Below are positions 1-8,788 of a stretch of 64,000 nucleotides of DNA, in pieces. The DNA lies in the NCBI GenBank assembly GCA_041905525.1, contig JAYRKY010000001.1:310001-374000 (forward strand), written 5' to 3'. Made by a program: the position numbers and the translations under genes. Below the pieces are notes generated by a model. That model did not search any database. It saw nothing but the letters and a program-made list of their open reading frames with translations, and was not told the origin of the DNA. The stretch is from SHVO01 sp041905525 (GTDB lineage Bacteria > Pseudomonadota > Alphaproteobacteria > Rhodospirillales > Rhodospirillaceae). How positions within the stretch are numbered: the stretch's first letter is position 1; each line of letters begins with the position of its first letter.

Positions 1-692
1 CCGGGCAGGACAAAAATCAAGACCGCCGCGACGGCGGCAAATATCGCGATGAGGACCGCGGCGTGCGCCGCGCGGTCGCGCCCCAAGGCGGCGATGTAAA
101 GCGGAATCAGGACGACAATCGCGAAGATCATGTTCTGGTCGGTGAAATAGAGCGCGGCGCAGATGAGCCCCATAACGGCGGCAAGAAAGATGCGCGGGCG
201 GCCGACGCTGTCGACGATGACCCATACTGCGGCCAGATGAAGCGCGGCGACCAATGCGGCCGACGTCGCGGTGGCGAAAAAGAAAGACGTCGACGGCGTC
301 GCGAGGAAAATGAACGCCGCCGCGGCGGCAACGGCTTTGTTCGCCGTCAGCTTGCGGCAAATCGAATAGAGTGCAAGGCCCCCCAGCGCTCCGAAGGCGA
401 TCGAGAGACCGCGGCCCGAGAAATGGCCGCCCCCGACGATCTGCTGCCAATATCCAAGCGCGTAGAAATACAGCGGCATCTCAGTGGGATTGTCGGTCGC
501 GGTGTAGGGCGTGACAGCGCCGGTGGCGTACCACCACCCCCGCACGAGGGCGGAGACCTCGGCGGTAAAGGTCTGGCCGTTGAAAAGGGTAAAAACGGCG
601 ACGGCCGCGTACCCGGCCACAGCGAGCAGCCCGAGCAGCGCGGCGGGGGCCCGGCGGCGGAACTCCTGCGAGATCAAACCACTGTCGGACAT
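1..692 (-). CDS. GT-C fold glycosyltransferase, membrane protein (C-terminus off the left edge)
   Basis: Reading the minus strand from ATG at 692 gives an open frame of about 230 residues that runs off the window edge. It starts MSDSGLISQEFRRRAP, then has a membrane helix (about residues 17-38), a lumenal loop containing DNPTEMPLYFYALGYWQ (from about residue 66), and at least four more hydrophobic segments. The loop followed by a helix starting near GRGLSIAFGALGG matches the first loop of GT-C (GT39/ArnT/DPM-type) transferases, which move a sugar from a polyprenyl-phosphate carrier to a periplasmic acceptor. The acceptor cannot be told. The gene diverges from the protease at 1045. Start choice: first ATG before the charged N-terminus. 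Confidence 0.75.
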   Translation of the reverse strand, partial: MSDSGLISQEFRRRAPAALLGLLAVAGYAAVAVFTLFNGQTFTAEVSALVRGWWYATGAVTPYTATDNPTEMPLYFYALGYWQQIVGGGHFSGRGLSIAFGALGGLALYSICRKLTANKAVAAAAAFIFLATPSTSFFFATATSAALVAALHLAAVWVIVDSVGRPRIFLAAVMGLICAALYFTDQNMIFAIVVLIPLYIAALGRDRAAHAAVLIAIFAAVAAVLIFVLP

Positions 693-1044
693 GCTTTCTC
701 AGCCCAGCCCTAAGTCCCTGAAAGGTCGCAATTTTTCAGCCCGGCGCGGAGCGCCTCGGCTGCGGTCCCCCTGGCGCATGGCCTCGTTATGCGGCGGTTT
801 AGTGTCCGCCGTTCTCTACCTATGCGCTAACATTTTGATAATACACGATTACTTAAGTCTTCGACAGGACAATCGGAGCGGCGGTGTCCTCCCGTTTTGG
901 TGGACAGACGCGATGCGGGCCACCATAATGTCCACCGATCACACGGTAATAACGCCGGATAAACCGGCGCCATGGTTTCTCACGGGTTGGCGCGCAACAG
1001 CTGCGAAGTTGCGCGCGTTTGTGTTTGTGTGCCGTGACAAGTCC
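693..1044. other. Divergent intergenic region between glycosyltransferase and protease
   Basis: 352 bases with no convincing gene. The open frame of the protease continues upstream to 511, but that part overlaps the glycosyltransferase and encodes low-complexity residues. The middle (about 830-870) is clearly A+T richer than its surroundings and is the likely place for the divergent promoters. It holds the inverted repeat at 899-936, listed separately. Confidence 0.5.
899..936. repeat. Inverted repeat GGTGGACA / TGTCCACC upstream of the protease
   Basis: GGTGGACA at 899-906 is the exact reverse complement of TGTCCACC at 929-936, with a 22-base spacer. It lies about 110 bases upstream of the protease start, so it could be an operator or a leader hairpin. 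No regulator is recognised. Confidence 0.35.
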
Positions 1045-3174
1045 ATGCGTCCATTTTCCATGCTCTTTCGCTCATTCGTTCTCGCCGCCGCCGCCGTCGT
1101 CGCGGCCGGATTCATGTCCGGTGCCGCCGAGGCAGGCGTCGAGGATGTGCTGAAGGAAATTGGGCAGGATGGCCGCGCCCAGGTCATCGTGCGGATGAAA
1201 GCCGATGGCGGCGGTGTCGCTTGGACGCCGCGTCTGTCGACCTCCCGCCAGCGCGTCGCCGTCGCGACCGCTTTGCTTGACGCGGCCCCCGCTTTCGAAC
1301 GGGCCCGTGTCGCAAACGTCCGCCGCTTCCGCACCATCCCGTATGTCGCCGTCACGGTCACCCGCGAGCAGGCGATGGCGCTCGCCGCGGAAAAGGCTGT
1401 GGATGGGATCTTCTTGATCCGCCGCGAGCGGCGCGCCGATCTTGCCGCGCCTGAGCGCACAACTGCGGTCGGATTGTCGGCGGCGCAGACGTCGATCGAT
1501 CTCGGGTCCGTGTGGGACCGCGGGTTCGACGGAACCGGCACGTCCATCGCCGTGATCGATAGCGGCATTAACGTCAATCATCCCGCGCTCACCGGCAAGA
1601 ACGTGGGCGATGCGTGCTTCGCAAATACCTTCGGCACCACCACGATCGCGCAGTGCCCTTCGGGTGCGACCCCGCAGATCGGGCCTGGCGCCGCGTCCAA
1701 CTGTGCCGGCGATGCCGCCCGCTGCGATCACGGCACGCATGTTGCCTCCCTCGCGGCCGGCAATGACGGCACATTCTTCGGCGTAGCGCGCGGCGCCAAA
1801 ATTGTGCCGATCGACGTCTTCTCGCAAGTGACCGATGCCGCTGATTGCAGCCCGGATCCCGCGCCGTGCTCGCTCACCGACTCGCTTGCTGTGCTGAATG
1901 CGCTGGACTACGTCAACGAAAAGGCGGTCGAACTCAAGATCGCGGCGGTCAATCTTTCGATCGGCGGCTCCTCGCGCGACGGATATTGCGATGATGATCC
2001 GCGTAAGTCCGTGATTGATATGCTGCGGCAAAAGGGTGTCGCCGTCGCGGTGGCCGCCAGCAATGGCGGTCTGACCGGGAAGATCACGACGCCGTCGTGC
2101 ATCTCGTCTGCGATTGGGGTCGGCGCTGTCGATAACGGAACCGCCGTCGCCTCCTGGTCGAACTTTGCGTCCACCCTCGATTTTGTCGCGCCCGGCGTCT
2201 CGCTTTCCGGAGCGAAGGGCTCGGGCTCCGGCTACGGCACACGGAGCGGCACCTCTATGTCAACGCCGCTTGTCGCGGGAACCTTCGCCGTGCTGCGCCA
2301 GGCTTATCCGACGCTCTCCGTCGACGCCATCGAGGCTGCCTTGAAGTCGACTGGCTTGCCTGCCACCCGGACGGACTCGGGAGTCACGGTCTCAAAGATC
2401 CAGGCGGGTGCGGCCCTGGATAAGCTTCAAGGCGTGAACCGCCGCCTGTTCAACAATGTCCAGGCGGGACCATCGGCCTTCGGTGACTCACTTCTGCGCT
2501 TCTACAATCCGACCGAAGCGGCTGGAAACATCAAGATCACGTTGCGCGACGACGCCACAGGTGCGGTCCTCGGCGACTGGATCAGCCCCGCGATCCCGGC
2601 GCATGCGGCCCTGCAGTTCCGCGCCTCGGATATCCGCGCCAACGCGACGCGCGGCGGTTTCCCCGTCGCGGCTGATCTCCGCGCCTACTTGAACTTCGAG
2701 ATCGGAAGCAGCTTCAAGGGCTCGGCGCAGCACGTTCTGTTCAACGAACAGGCCGGCGTGCTCTCCAACCTCACCAATTGCGGTGCCGCCGCTCCAAGCG
2801 ACACGGCGAAGCACCTTATGAACGTGCACTCATCGGCCTTCGGGGAGTTTCCGTCTCGTTTGCGGATCGTCAACACCGGCGCGGCCCCGGCCCCGGCCAA
2901 ACTCACGTTCTACAATGCGGGCACGGGCACAAAGGTCATGACGTGGACCAGCCCGGAGATCGCGGGTGGCGGATCCTATGAAGTCACTATCCCGTTTATT
3001 GAATCGCGTATGCAGCTGGCAGCCGACGCGCTCGCCGGCGGCAACGGCTACTACAACGTGACCCTCGACAATTACAGCGGCTATCTGCAGCATCTCGTCG
3101 AGAACGTGCGGCCGGGCGCTCTGTTGGATATGACGGCGAAGTGCGATGTCGTCGTGTCGTCCGTAACGCCGTAG
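1045..3174 (+). CDS. Secreted subtilisin-family (S8) serine protease
   Basis: 709 residues from ATG 1045. The start was chosen because it begins a clean signal peptide (MRPFSMLFRSFVLAAAA... with an AEA cleavage site near residue 30); ATG 1060 is an alternative. A propeptide-like segment (about 31-140) precedes the S8 catalytic domain (about 150-450). The triad is visible: Asp172 in VIDSGIN, His229 in DHGTHVA and Ser404 in GTSMSTP, with the oxyanion Asn in AASNGG between His and Ser. Several Cys residues lie near the His motif and could form disulfides, as expected outside the cytoplasm. The C-terminal 260 residues are beta-rich with no domain I can name. Role: extracytoplasmic proteolysis, substrate unknown. 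No clear Shine-Dalgarno site precedes the start. Confidence 0.88.
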   Translation: MRPFSMLFRSFVLAAAAVVAAGFMSGAAEAGVEDVLKEIGQDGRAQVIVRMKADGGGVAWTPRLSTSRQRVAVATALLDAAPAFERARVANVRRFRTIPYVAVTVTREQAMALAAEKAVDGIFLIRRERRADLAAPERTTAVGLSAAQTSIDLGSVWDRGFDGTGTSIAVIDSGINVNHPALTGKNVGDACFANTFGTTTIAQCPSGATPQIGPGAASNCAGDAARCDHGTHVASLAAGNDGTFFGVARGAKIVPIDVFSQVTDAADCSPDPAPCSLTDSLAVLNALDYVNEKAVELKIAAVNLSIGGSSRDGYCDDDPRKSVIDMLRQKGVAVAVAASNGGLTGKITTPSCISSAIGVGAVDNGTAVASWSNFASTLDFVAPGVSLSGAKGSGSGYGTRSGTSMSTPLVAGTFAVLRQAYPTLSVDAIEAALKSTGLPATRTDSGVTVSKIQAGAALDKLQGVNRRLFNNVQAGPSAFGDSLLRFYNPTEAAGNIKITLRDDATGAVLGDWISPAIPAHAALQFRASDIRANATRGGFPVAADLRAYLNFEIGSSFKGSAQHVLFNEQAGVLSNLTNCGAAAPSDTAKHLMNVHSSAFGEFPSRLRIVNTGAAPAPAKLTFYNAGTGTKVMTWTSPEIAGGGSYEVTIPFIESRMQLAADALAGGNGYYNVTLDNYSGYLQHLVENVRPGALLDMTAKCDVVVSSVTP

Positions 3175-3180
3175 GCTGCG

Positions 3181-3675
3181 TTACCCGCGGCGGCGGAATT
3201 TGCGCTGGCGCGGGCGCGCCACCATCGTCACAGGGAATTTCAGAATCTCGTAGACGGCGAAGCCCACGAGCGCGCCTAGGATTGTGTAAAAGATCCCGCC
3301 GCCGTCGCGCGGCACCCGCGGAACGAAGCCGTCATTCGTTTCGGCCATCAATTGCGGTTCGCGATGCCGCATCAAGGCGTAAGGCTTCAGAACCGGTCCG
3401 GCCGAAGCGATGGCCGTGTGCGCGATATTGAGCCGGTCGAAGCGCGTTTGCGCCGTGGCCTCCAGCTCTTGCCGCACCACGTCGCTCATAAGTTTGTAGC
3501 GAAGCCCGGTCTTGATTTCGTTGACGCGGGCGCGCGCCTGCTCCAGATCGCGCGACAGGCGCTCTTGATACTGCGTCATGAAGGCGTGGCCCTGGCTTGC
3601 GCCAATGGCGGCGCCGGCAACGAATACCGCCGCCACCAGCACATCGATTTTGCGCCAAACCCACTCCACGCTCAT
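3181..3675 (-). CDS. DUF2937-like membrane protein
   Basis: 164 residues from ATG 3675, preceded by a purine run (GGGGG). A longer reading from 3717 adds 14 unlikely residues. An N-terminal membrane helix (about residues 11-29) is followed by a helical segment containing FMTQYQERLSRDLEQARARV and a second helix near residues 125-145; the tail is very basic. This layout (helix, QQY/QRL-type segment, helix) resembles DUF2937 proteins of Proteobacteria, whose function is unknown. It converges on the protease with six bases between the stops. The family assignment is from memory of its pattern and is moderate. Confidence 0.6.
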   Translation of the reverse strand: MSVEWVWRKIDVLVAAVFVAGAAIGASQGHAFMTQYQERLSRDLEQARARVNEIKTGLRYKLMSDVVRQELEATAQTRFDRLNIAHTAIASAGPVLKPYALMRHREPQLMAETNDGFVPRVPRDGGGIFYTILGALVGFAVYEILKFPVTMVARPRQRKFRRRG

Positions 3676-3806
3676 GGCCCCCGGCCAATAACACCGATTA
3701 GGCGGCAAACACGTCAATTCCCGCGCCGCCGACGTTTAGGAACTTCAAATCTAACGCCCGAGTGACTATAAGGCCCGCGCCTTCCACCACAAGCCCCTTA
3801 CCCCCA

Positions 3807-4844
3807 ATGCGTGTCGACCAGTTCGATTTCGATTTGCCGGAAGGCCGCATTGCGGAGCGTCCCGCCGTGCCCCGCGACAGCGCCCGTTTGCTGTACGTAT
3901 CGGCACATGGACTGCGTGATCTTCGCGTCGCCGACCTGCCTGAACTGCTGACCTCCGGCGATCGGCTTGTTCTAAATGATACGCGCGTGATCCCTGCGCG
4001 GTTGCTGGGAACTCGCGGCGTCGTGAAGGTCGAATTCCTCCTTCACCGCCGCATCGCCCCGGATGCGTGGCAGGGGTTCGCAAAGCCAGGCAAGCGGCTG
4101 AAAATCGGCCAGACTGTCGCGTTTCCCGAAGGATTGACCGGCGAGGTGGTCCATAAGGATGCAGCGCTTGTGACGCTCCGCTTCAACCGCTCGGGCGAGG
4201 CGTTGACGGCGGCGTTCGAAGCCGTCGGACATGTGCCCCTGCCGCCCTACATCCGGCGCAGCGATGATGCGCAGGATCGCGAAGACTATCAAACCATGCA
4301 CGCTTCGAAGCCGGGCGCGGTCGCGGCACCGACGGCTGGGCTGCATATGACGCCAAGGCTCGTTGACGCTCTCACCGCAAAAGGCGTCGGGCGGACGCAT
4401 GTCACCCTGCACGTCGGCGCCGGCACGTTCCTGCCCGTGAATGTCGATGATACCAAAGACCATGTCATGCACGCGGAGTGGGGCGAAATCGGCGCAGCGG
4501 CTGCCTCTGAATTGTCCGCCACGCGGCGTGCGGGCAATCGGGTTCTCGCCGTCGGCACGACATCGTTACGCCTTCTGGAGAGCGCCGCGTCCGCGGATAA
4601 CCCGTTTCCGCCGTTTTCCGGCGAAACATCGCTCTTCATAACACCGGGCTATCGCTTTAAGACTGCCGACATGCTGCTGACGAATTTTCACCTGCCGCGC
4701 TCGACGCTCTTCATGCTCGTCTGCGCTTTCGCCGGCATGGAGCGGGCAAGGCACGCCTATGCCCATGCTATCGCCGAAGGGTATCGATTCTATTCCTATG
4801 GCGACGCCTGTCTGTTCGAGCGCGACGTGAGTGAGGCGCCATGA
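3807..4844 (+). CDS. queA: S-adenosylmethionine:tRNA ribosyltransferase-isomerase
   Basis: 345 residues. Makes epoxyqueuosine by moving and isomerising the ribosyl group of SAM onto preQ1 already placed at position 34 of tRNA. The protein begins MRVDQFDFDLPEGRIAERPA, the usual QueA N-terminus, which fixes the start at 3807; the open frame begins earlier, at 3762, with a spurious leader. Conserved blocks include LNDTRVIPARL (near residue 65), the AAPTAGLHMTPRL block, HVGAGTFLPV and the C-terminal LPRSTLFMLVCAFAG. The stop overlaps the tgt start as ATGA at 4841-4844, so the two genes are translationally coupled. Confidence 0.97.
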   Translation: MRVDQFDFDLPEGRIAERPAVPRDSARLLYVSAHGLRDLRVADLPELLTSGDRLVLNDTRVIPARLLGTRGVVKVEFLLHRRIAPDAWQGFAKPGKRLKIGQTVAFPEGLTGEVVHKDAALVTLRFNRSGEALTAAFEAVGHVPLPPYIRRSDDAQDREDYQTMHASKPGAVAAPTAGLHMTPRLVDALTAKGVGRTHVTLHVGAGTFLPVNVDDTKDHVMHAEWGEIGAAAASELSATRRAGNRVLAVGTTSLRLLESAASADNPFPPFSGETSLFITPGYRFKTADMLLTNFHLPRSTLFMLVCAFAGMERARHAYAHAIAEGYRFYSYGDACLFERDVSEAP

Positions 4845-5977
4845 TCGAAAAGTTTTCCTTCTCCGTCCTTGCCACCGATGGCGCCGCGCGTCTCGGGAAG
4901 CTTGTGACGGCGCACGGCGCGGTCGACACCCCGGTGTTCATGCCCGTGGGCACGGCCGCGACCGTGAAAGCCATGTTCCCCGAGACCGTCGTGGCCACCG
5001 GCTCGCAGATGATCCTCGCCAACACCTACCACCTCATGCTTCGGCCCGGGGTGGAACGGATCGCGCGCTTCGGCGGCGTGCGACAGTTCATGCGATGGGA
5101 TGGACCTCTGCTCACGGATTCCGGCGGCTTCCAGGTGATGTCGCTCGCCAAGCTTCGCAAAATCACCGAGGACGGTGTGACCTTCCAATCTCACATCGAC
5201 GGGTTGAAGCACCATCTGACGCCGGAGCGATCGATCCAGATCCAACATCGCCTTGATGCCACCGTTACCATGGCGTTCGACGAGTGCACGCCGTTTCCGG
5301 CCGAGAAACCGCAGGTCGAGGAAAGTATGCGGATGTCGATGCGCTGGGCGAAGCGGTCAAAAGACGCCTTCGTCGAGCGGCCGGGATATGGGCTGTTCGG
5401 GATCGTGCAGGGCGGAATTCACGGCGATTTGCGCGCAGAATCGGCCGACGCGCTGAAGGCTATCGGCTTCGATGGCTACGCCGTCGGCGGCTTGGCAGTC
5501 GGCGAGGGGCAGGAACTCATGTTCTCGACCCTGGACGTCACCGTGCCGCATCTGCCGTCGGCCGCGCCGCGCTATCTAATGGGCGTCGGCAAGCCGTCCG
5601 ATTTGGTGGGCGCGGTCATGCGCGGCATCGATATGTTCGATTGCGTGATGCCCACCCGATCGGGGCGTACGGCCCAGGCCTTCACCACCTTCGGTGCGCT
5701 CAATCTCCGCAACGCGAAGCACGCCGATGATCCGCGACCGCTCGACGAGACCATCGATTGCCCCGCCAGCCGCAATTACAGCCGCGCCTACTATCATCAC
5801 CTCATTCGCAGCGAGGAGATTCTAGGGCTGATGCTGCTGTCGTGGCACAATGTCGCCTACTACCAGCACCTCATGAAGGGACTGCGTGACGCCATCCGCA
5901 CCGGGACGCTTCGGGCCTTCGCCGACAAATTCGCCCGCGATCAAGCCGCCGGCGAAGACGCAGAAGACGCCGCCTGA
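4841..5977 (+). CDS. tgt: Queuine (preQ1) tRNA-guanine transglycosylase with a degenerate zinc site
   Basis: 378 residues, full length. Swaps guanine 34 of tRNA Asp, Asn, His and Tyr for preQ1. The substrate block LLTDSGGFQVMSL is present, as is the nucleophile block DMFDCVMPTRSGR. The zinc site is unusual. The family pattern is CxCxxC followed 26 residues later by His. Here the aligned positions are Ile305, Cys307, Ser310 and His336, so two of the three cysteines are absent while the spacing is exact (31 residues from first ligand to His). The surrounding sequence (NYSRAYYHHL) is intact, so this is substitution rather than decay. Overlaps queA by 4 bases and queG by 92 bases. Confidence 0.95.
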   Translation: MIEKFSFSVLATDGAARLGKLVTAHGAVDTPVFMPVGTAATVKAMFPETVVATGSQMILANTYHLMLRPGVERIARFGGVRQFMRWDGPLLTDSGGFQVMSLAKLRKITEDGVTFQSHIDGLKHHLTPERSIQIQHRLDATVTMAFDECTPFPAEKPQVEESMRMSMRWAKRSKDAFVERPGYGLFGIVQGGIHGDLRAESADALKAIGFDGYAVGGLAVGEGQELMFSTLDVTVPHLPSAAPRYLMGVGKPSDLVGAVMRGIDMFDCVMPTRSGRTAQAFTTFGALNLRNAKHADDPRPLDETIDCPASRNYSRAYYHHLIRSEEILGLMLLSWHNVAYYQHLMKGLRDAIRTGTLRAFADKFARDQAAGEDAEDAA

Positions 5978-7076
5978 TCGCGAGCAAATCCGCGCCCACG
6001 CGCGCGGGTTGGGCTTCGACGTGGTGCGCTTTGCGCGCGCCGAAGCGCGAGACAGCGTGCAAAACGATCTGCGCGATTTTCTGGCAAGCGGCCTGCACGG
6101 CGACATGCAGTGGATGGCGGCCAATGCCGACCGCCGTGCCGACCCCAAAGTCCTTTGGCCCGAGGTCAAGACGGCCATCATGGTGGGCCTAAATTACGGC
6201 CCCTCCGCCGAGGACCTGGCGGCGAGACCGCCGGAGGCCGGCGTCATCAGCGTTTACGCGCGCAACAACGATTATCACGACGTCATCAAGAAGAAGTTAC
6301 GTGCGCTTGCCATCTGGATTTCGGAAAACACCGGCGCGGATGTGAAGCTGTTTGTCGATACCGCGCCTGTGATGGAAAAACCGCTCGCGATGGCGGCGGG
6401 AATCGGCTGGCAAGGCAAACATACAAATCTGGTCTCGCGGGCGTTCGGATCATGGCTGTTCCTGGGCGAGGTGCTGACGACGCTGGAACTGGAGCCCGAC
6501 GCGTCCGAGACGAATCACTGCGGCGCGTGCACGCGGTGCCTTGACGCTTGTCCTGCCGGCGCTTTTGCCGGTCCTTATAAGATCGATGCGCGGCGCTGCG
6601 TGTCCTATCTCACGATCGAGAACAAAGGACCTATTCCGCGCGACCTGCGCGCGGCCATGGGCAACCGAATCTACGGATGCGACGATTGTCTCGCGGTCTG
6701 CCCGTGGAACAAGTTCGCGCAGGCCTCACGCGAAGCGGCGTTCCACCCGCGCGCCGAACTCACGGCGCCGAAGCTGGCGGAACTGGTGACGCTCGATGAT
6801 GCGGGGTTCCGCGCCCTGTTCTCGAAATCGCCGATCAAGCGGATCGGCCGCGCGCGGTTCATCAGAAATGTACTGATTGCTATTGGCAATAGCGGGGAGG
6901 CGGCGCTGGCGCGTGCGGCACAAGAACGGCTGCGCGATGAGTCGCCCTTGGTGCGCGGCGCCGCAGTGTGGGCGCTTTCTCGCCTCTCGCCCGCGCTTTT
7001 CGAACGGCTGCGCGCCGAATATGCGCGGGACGAGGCCGACGGTGGCGTGCGCGCGGAGTGGGCAGCCGGAACATGA
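5886..7076 (+). CDS. queG: Epoxyqueuosine reductase
   Basis: 396 residues from GTG 5886. Reduces epoxyqueuosine to queuosine in tRNA using cobalamin and two 4Fe-4S clusters. Cluster cysteines are visible: C212, C215, C218 and C222 in CGACTRCLDACP, then C238 and the C265/C268/C272 set in CDDCLAVCP. An N-terminal cobalamin-binding domain (about 35-195) carries DTAPVMEKPLAMAAGIGW, and the C-terminal part (about 320-390) looks like short HEAT-type helices. No other start codon lies between the GTG and the conserved QIRAHARGLGFD, so about 30 Pro-rich residues are encoded inside the tgt reading frame. Last gene of the queuosine operon. It needs B12, which fits the B12 uptake gene at the far end of the window. 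Confidence 0.95.
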   Translation: MTPSAPGRFGPSPTNSPAIKPPAKTQKTPPDREQIRAHARGLGFDVVRFARAEARDSVQNDLRDFLASGLHGDMQWMAANADRRADPKVLWPEVKTAIMVGLNYGPSAEDLAARPPEAGVISVYARNNDYHDVIKKKLRALAIWISENTGADVKLFVDTAPVMEKPLAMAAGIGWQGKHTNLVSRAFGSWLFLGEVLTTLELEPDASETNHCGACTRCLDACPAGAFAGPYKIDARRCVSYLTIENKGPIPRDLRAAMGNRIYGCDDCLAVCPWNKFAQASREAAFHPRAELTAPKLAELVTLDDAGFRALFSKSPIKRIGRARFIRNVLIAIGNSGEAALARAAQERLRDESPLVRGAAVWALSRLSPALFERLRAEYARDEADGGVRAEWAAGT

Positions 7077-7101
7077 GCGGACCCGGGTTTCGAAGGCCGC
7101 G

Positions 7102-7488
7102 CTACGGCTGAACCGCGAGCGCGCGGGCCAACTGGCTCAGGGCTTCCTGGTGGCGCTGGTTCGAGATGCTGGCAAAGTTGCGTGCGAGTTCCAGGCACAT
7201 GCGCTGGCGCGGGTTCATCGCGTCGTCTTCGCTGCCGTCCAGGCCTTCGAAGAAATAGGTGATCGGCACGTTCAGGACGCGGGTGATTTCGTACAGGCGT
7301 CCCGCCGAGATCCGGTTGATGCCACGTTCGTACTTGTGCGCCTGCTGGTAGGTGACGCCGATCATGTCGGCCATCTGCTGTTGGGAGAGCCCCAACATGA
7401 TCCGCCGCTCACGGATTCGCGCTCCGACATGACGATCGATAGCGCTCGCACGATTAGCAGGAGTTGTCTTTACGTTGCCGCCGTCCAT
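7102..7488 (-). CDS. PraR-like XRE-family transcriptional regulator
   Basis: 128 residues from ATG 7488; a TTG at 7503 would add five residues. A helix-turn-helix of the Cro/C1 type covers about residues 17-75: VGARIRERRIMLGLSQQQMADMIGVTYQQ, then HKYERGINRISAGRLYEI and LNVPITYFFEG. This arrangement is typical of the alphaproteobacterial PraR/PhrR group, which controls host-interaction, stress and lifestyle genes in rhizobia and relatives. The C-terminal 45 residues are helical with no known ligand domain. Transcribed convergently with queG, away from its own 200-base promoter region. Confidence 0.85.
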   Translation of the reverse strand: MDGGNVKTTPANRASAIDRHVGARIRERRIMLGLSQQQMADMIGVTYQQAHKYERGINRISAGRLYEITRVLNVPITYFFEGLDGSEDDAMNPRQRMCLELARNFASISNQRHQEALSQLARALAVQP

Positions 7489-7692
7489 TTTTACGCGTCC
7501 CAACCTAAGATGCAGTTCTAGAAGGGGTTTTTAGCCCCCACGTGGTCGTTGGAGCGTCATTATCACCAGCTCCAGTACTGCCGATTGTAAAAAACGCGTT
7601 AGGCGAACACCCGTAGTTTCTTGTGAAAAATTGTTAGAACACGTTATGCGATTGTTAAAAACGCAGGGGTTTTGTTACGAACCCAGACCTTT

Positions 7693-8283
7693 CTACTCCC
7701 GGTCCTTAACCAGCTTCGCGATCTGGGCCTGCATTTCGTTCAACTGAGCCTTCAGTTCGTCGATGTTCTCGCCCTTTGGCTTCTCTTCGCTCGCGGCGGG
7801 TTTGGCCGCGCCGGGCGTTTGACCGAACGGGTTCAGCATCTTCATCGCGTTTTCGAAGAGAGCCATGTTCTGGCGGCCCATTTGCTCAAGCTGCTCCATC
7901 GGGAAGATGCCGCGGAACGCTTCAGTCATCGCCTTGCGCATGTCGGCCTCGTTCTTCGAGAAGGCTTCCATGCTGTGCTCGAGGTAGCGCGGCAGCAGGC
8001 CGCCCAGCGAGTCCCCGTAAAAGCCAATGATCTGGCGAAGGAACTTGATGGGCAGCAGGTTCTGGCCTTTGGCTTCCTGCTCGACAATGATTTGGGTGAG
8101 GACGGAGCGGGTGATGTCCTCGCCGGTGCGCGCGTCGGTCACCACGAATTCCGTACCGCCTTTGATCATTTCGGCGAGGTGGTCCAACGTCACGTACGTC
8201 GACGTCGCCGTGTTATAAAGTCTACGGTTCGCGTACTTTTTGATGACAACCGGCGCTCCCGGCGTCTCGTTCTGCTCAGCCAT
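7693..8283 (-). CDS. phaR: Polyhydroxyalkanoate synthesis repressor PhaR
   Basis: 196 residues. Binds PHA granules and DNA, and represses phasin and PHA synthesis genes until polymer is present. The N-terminal PHB/PHA accumulation regulator domain is clear: VIKKYANRRLYNTATSTYV at about residues 13-31, then TRSVLTQIIVEQE and a second helical half with LPRYLEHSMEAF. The C-terminus (about 145-196) is a low-complexity linker and a short coiled coil ending QIAKLVKDRE. Divergent from the phaC gene pair, with a candidate operator between them. Confidence 0.93.
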   Translation of the reverse strand: MAEQNETPGAPVVIKKYANRRLYNTATSTYVTLDHLAEMIKGGTEFVVTDARTGEDITRSVLTQIIVEQEAKGQNLLPIKFLRQIIGFYGDSLGGLLPRYLEHSMEAFSKNEADMRKAMTEAFRGIFPMEQLEQMGRQNMALFENAMKMLNPFGQTPGAAKPAASEEKPKGENIDELKAQLNEMQAQIAKLVKDRE

Positions 8284-8310
8284 GGCGACCCTATCCCCTT
8301 AGAAATGCTA

Positions 8311-8327
8311 TATTGCTTTGCACAATA
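8311..8327. promoter_or_regulatory. Candidate PhaR operator / divergent promoter
   Basis: TATTG at 8311-8315 and CAATA at 8323-8327 form a dyad around CTTTGCA. The stretch also contains TTGC/GCA half-sites like those reported for PhaR proteins. It sits in the 85-base gap between phaR and the divergent phaC-side genes. Binding is inferred, not shown. Confidence 0.35.
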
Positions 8328-8368
8328 GCACAGAGTCCTAGCGCCAAAACAACCCGGGAAACGCCCGT

Positions 8369-8788
8369 TTGACCAAAGAAAACCCATCACAGCCCGACTT
8401 CGATGCATTGGCGAAAAGGTACCTGGACCTGTGGCAGGAGCAGATCGCCAAATTGGCCCAGAACCCCGCCAAAATGAGCGAGGCCGCCGCGGCCTGGTCG
8501 CAGCTGGCCTCTACCGCCATGACGGGCGCGGCTTCCGCCCGCACCTCCACTCCAAATCCAGCACCGGCGTCCTCTCATGAAAGCGCATCCTCCCCGCACC
8601 GGCCCTCGACCGCTGCCTCTGCACATGGCGATGGAGGGGTGGATCTTGTCGAGCTCCTTCGCAAACTTGATGAGCTCGAGCAGCGCGTCGCCGTTCTTGA
8701 ACGCCAGTCTCCCCCTGCCGGATCTGGAAAACGAACCGGCGCGGCGCGTAGCGGCGGAAGCGGCAGGACTAAGTCCCGCAGCGCTTAG
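8369..8788 (+). CDS. Small PHA-synthase-associated coiled-coil protein (phasin-like)
   Basis: 139 residues from TTG 8369 with a GGGAA-type site upstream. The N-terminus (DFDALAKRYLDLWQEQIAKLAQ...) is an amphipathic helix like those in phasins and PhaE/PhaM-type partners. A Ser/Thr/Pro-rich linker follows (about 50-90), then a heptad segment LVELLRKLDELEQRVAVLERQ (about 95-115) and a basic Gly/Ser tail. Divergent from phaR and overlapping the phaC start region in another frame, so it is probably co-translated with the synthase as a partner or granule protein. The exact family is not recognised. Confidence 0.65.
   Translation: MTKENPSQPDFDALAKRYLDLWQEQIAKLAQNPAKMSEAAAAWSQLASTAMTGAASARTSTPNPAPASSHESASSPHRPSTAASAHGDGGVDLVELLRKLDELEQRVAVLERQSPPAGSGKRTGAARSGGSGRTKSRSA

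Noticed and set aside
511..1044. N-terminal extension of the S8 protease reading frame
   Set aside because: Runs across the opposite glycosyltransferase gene and a promoter region, and a clean signal peptide begins at 1045.
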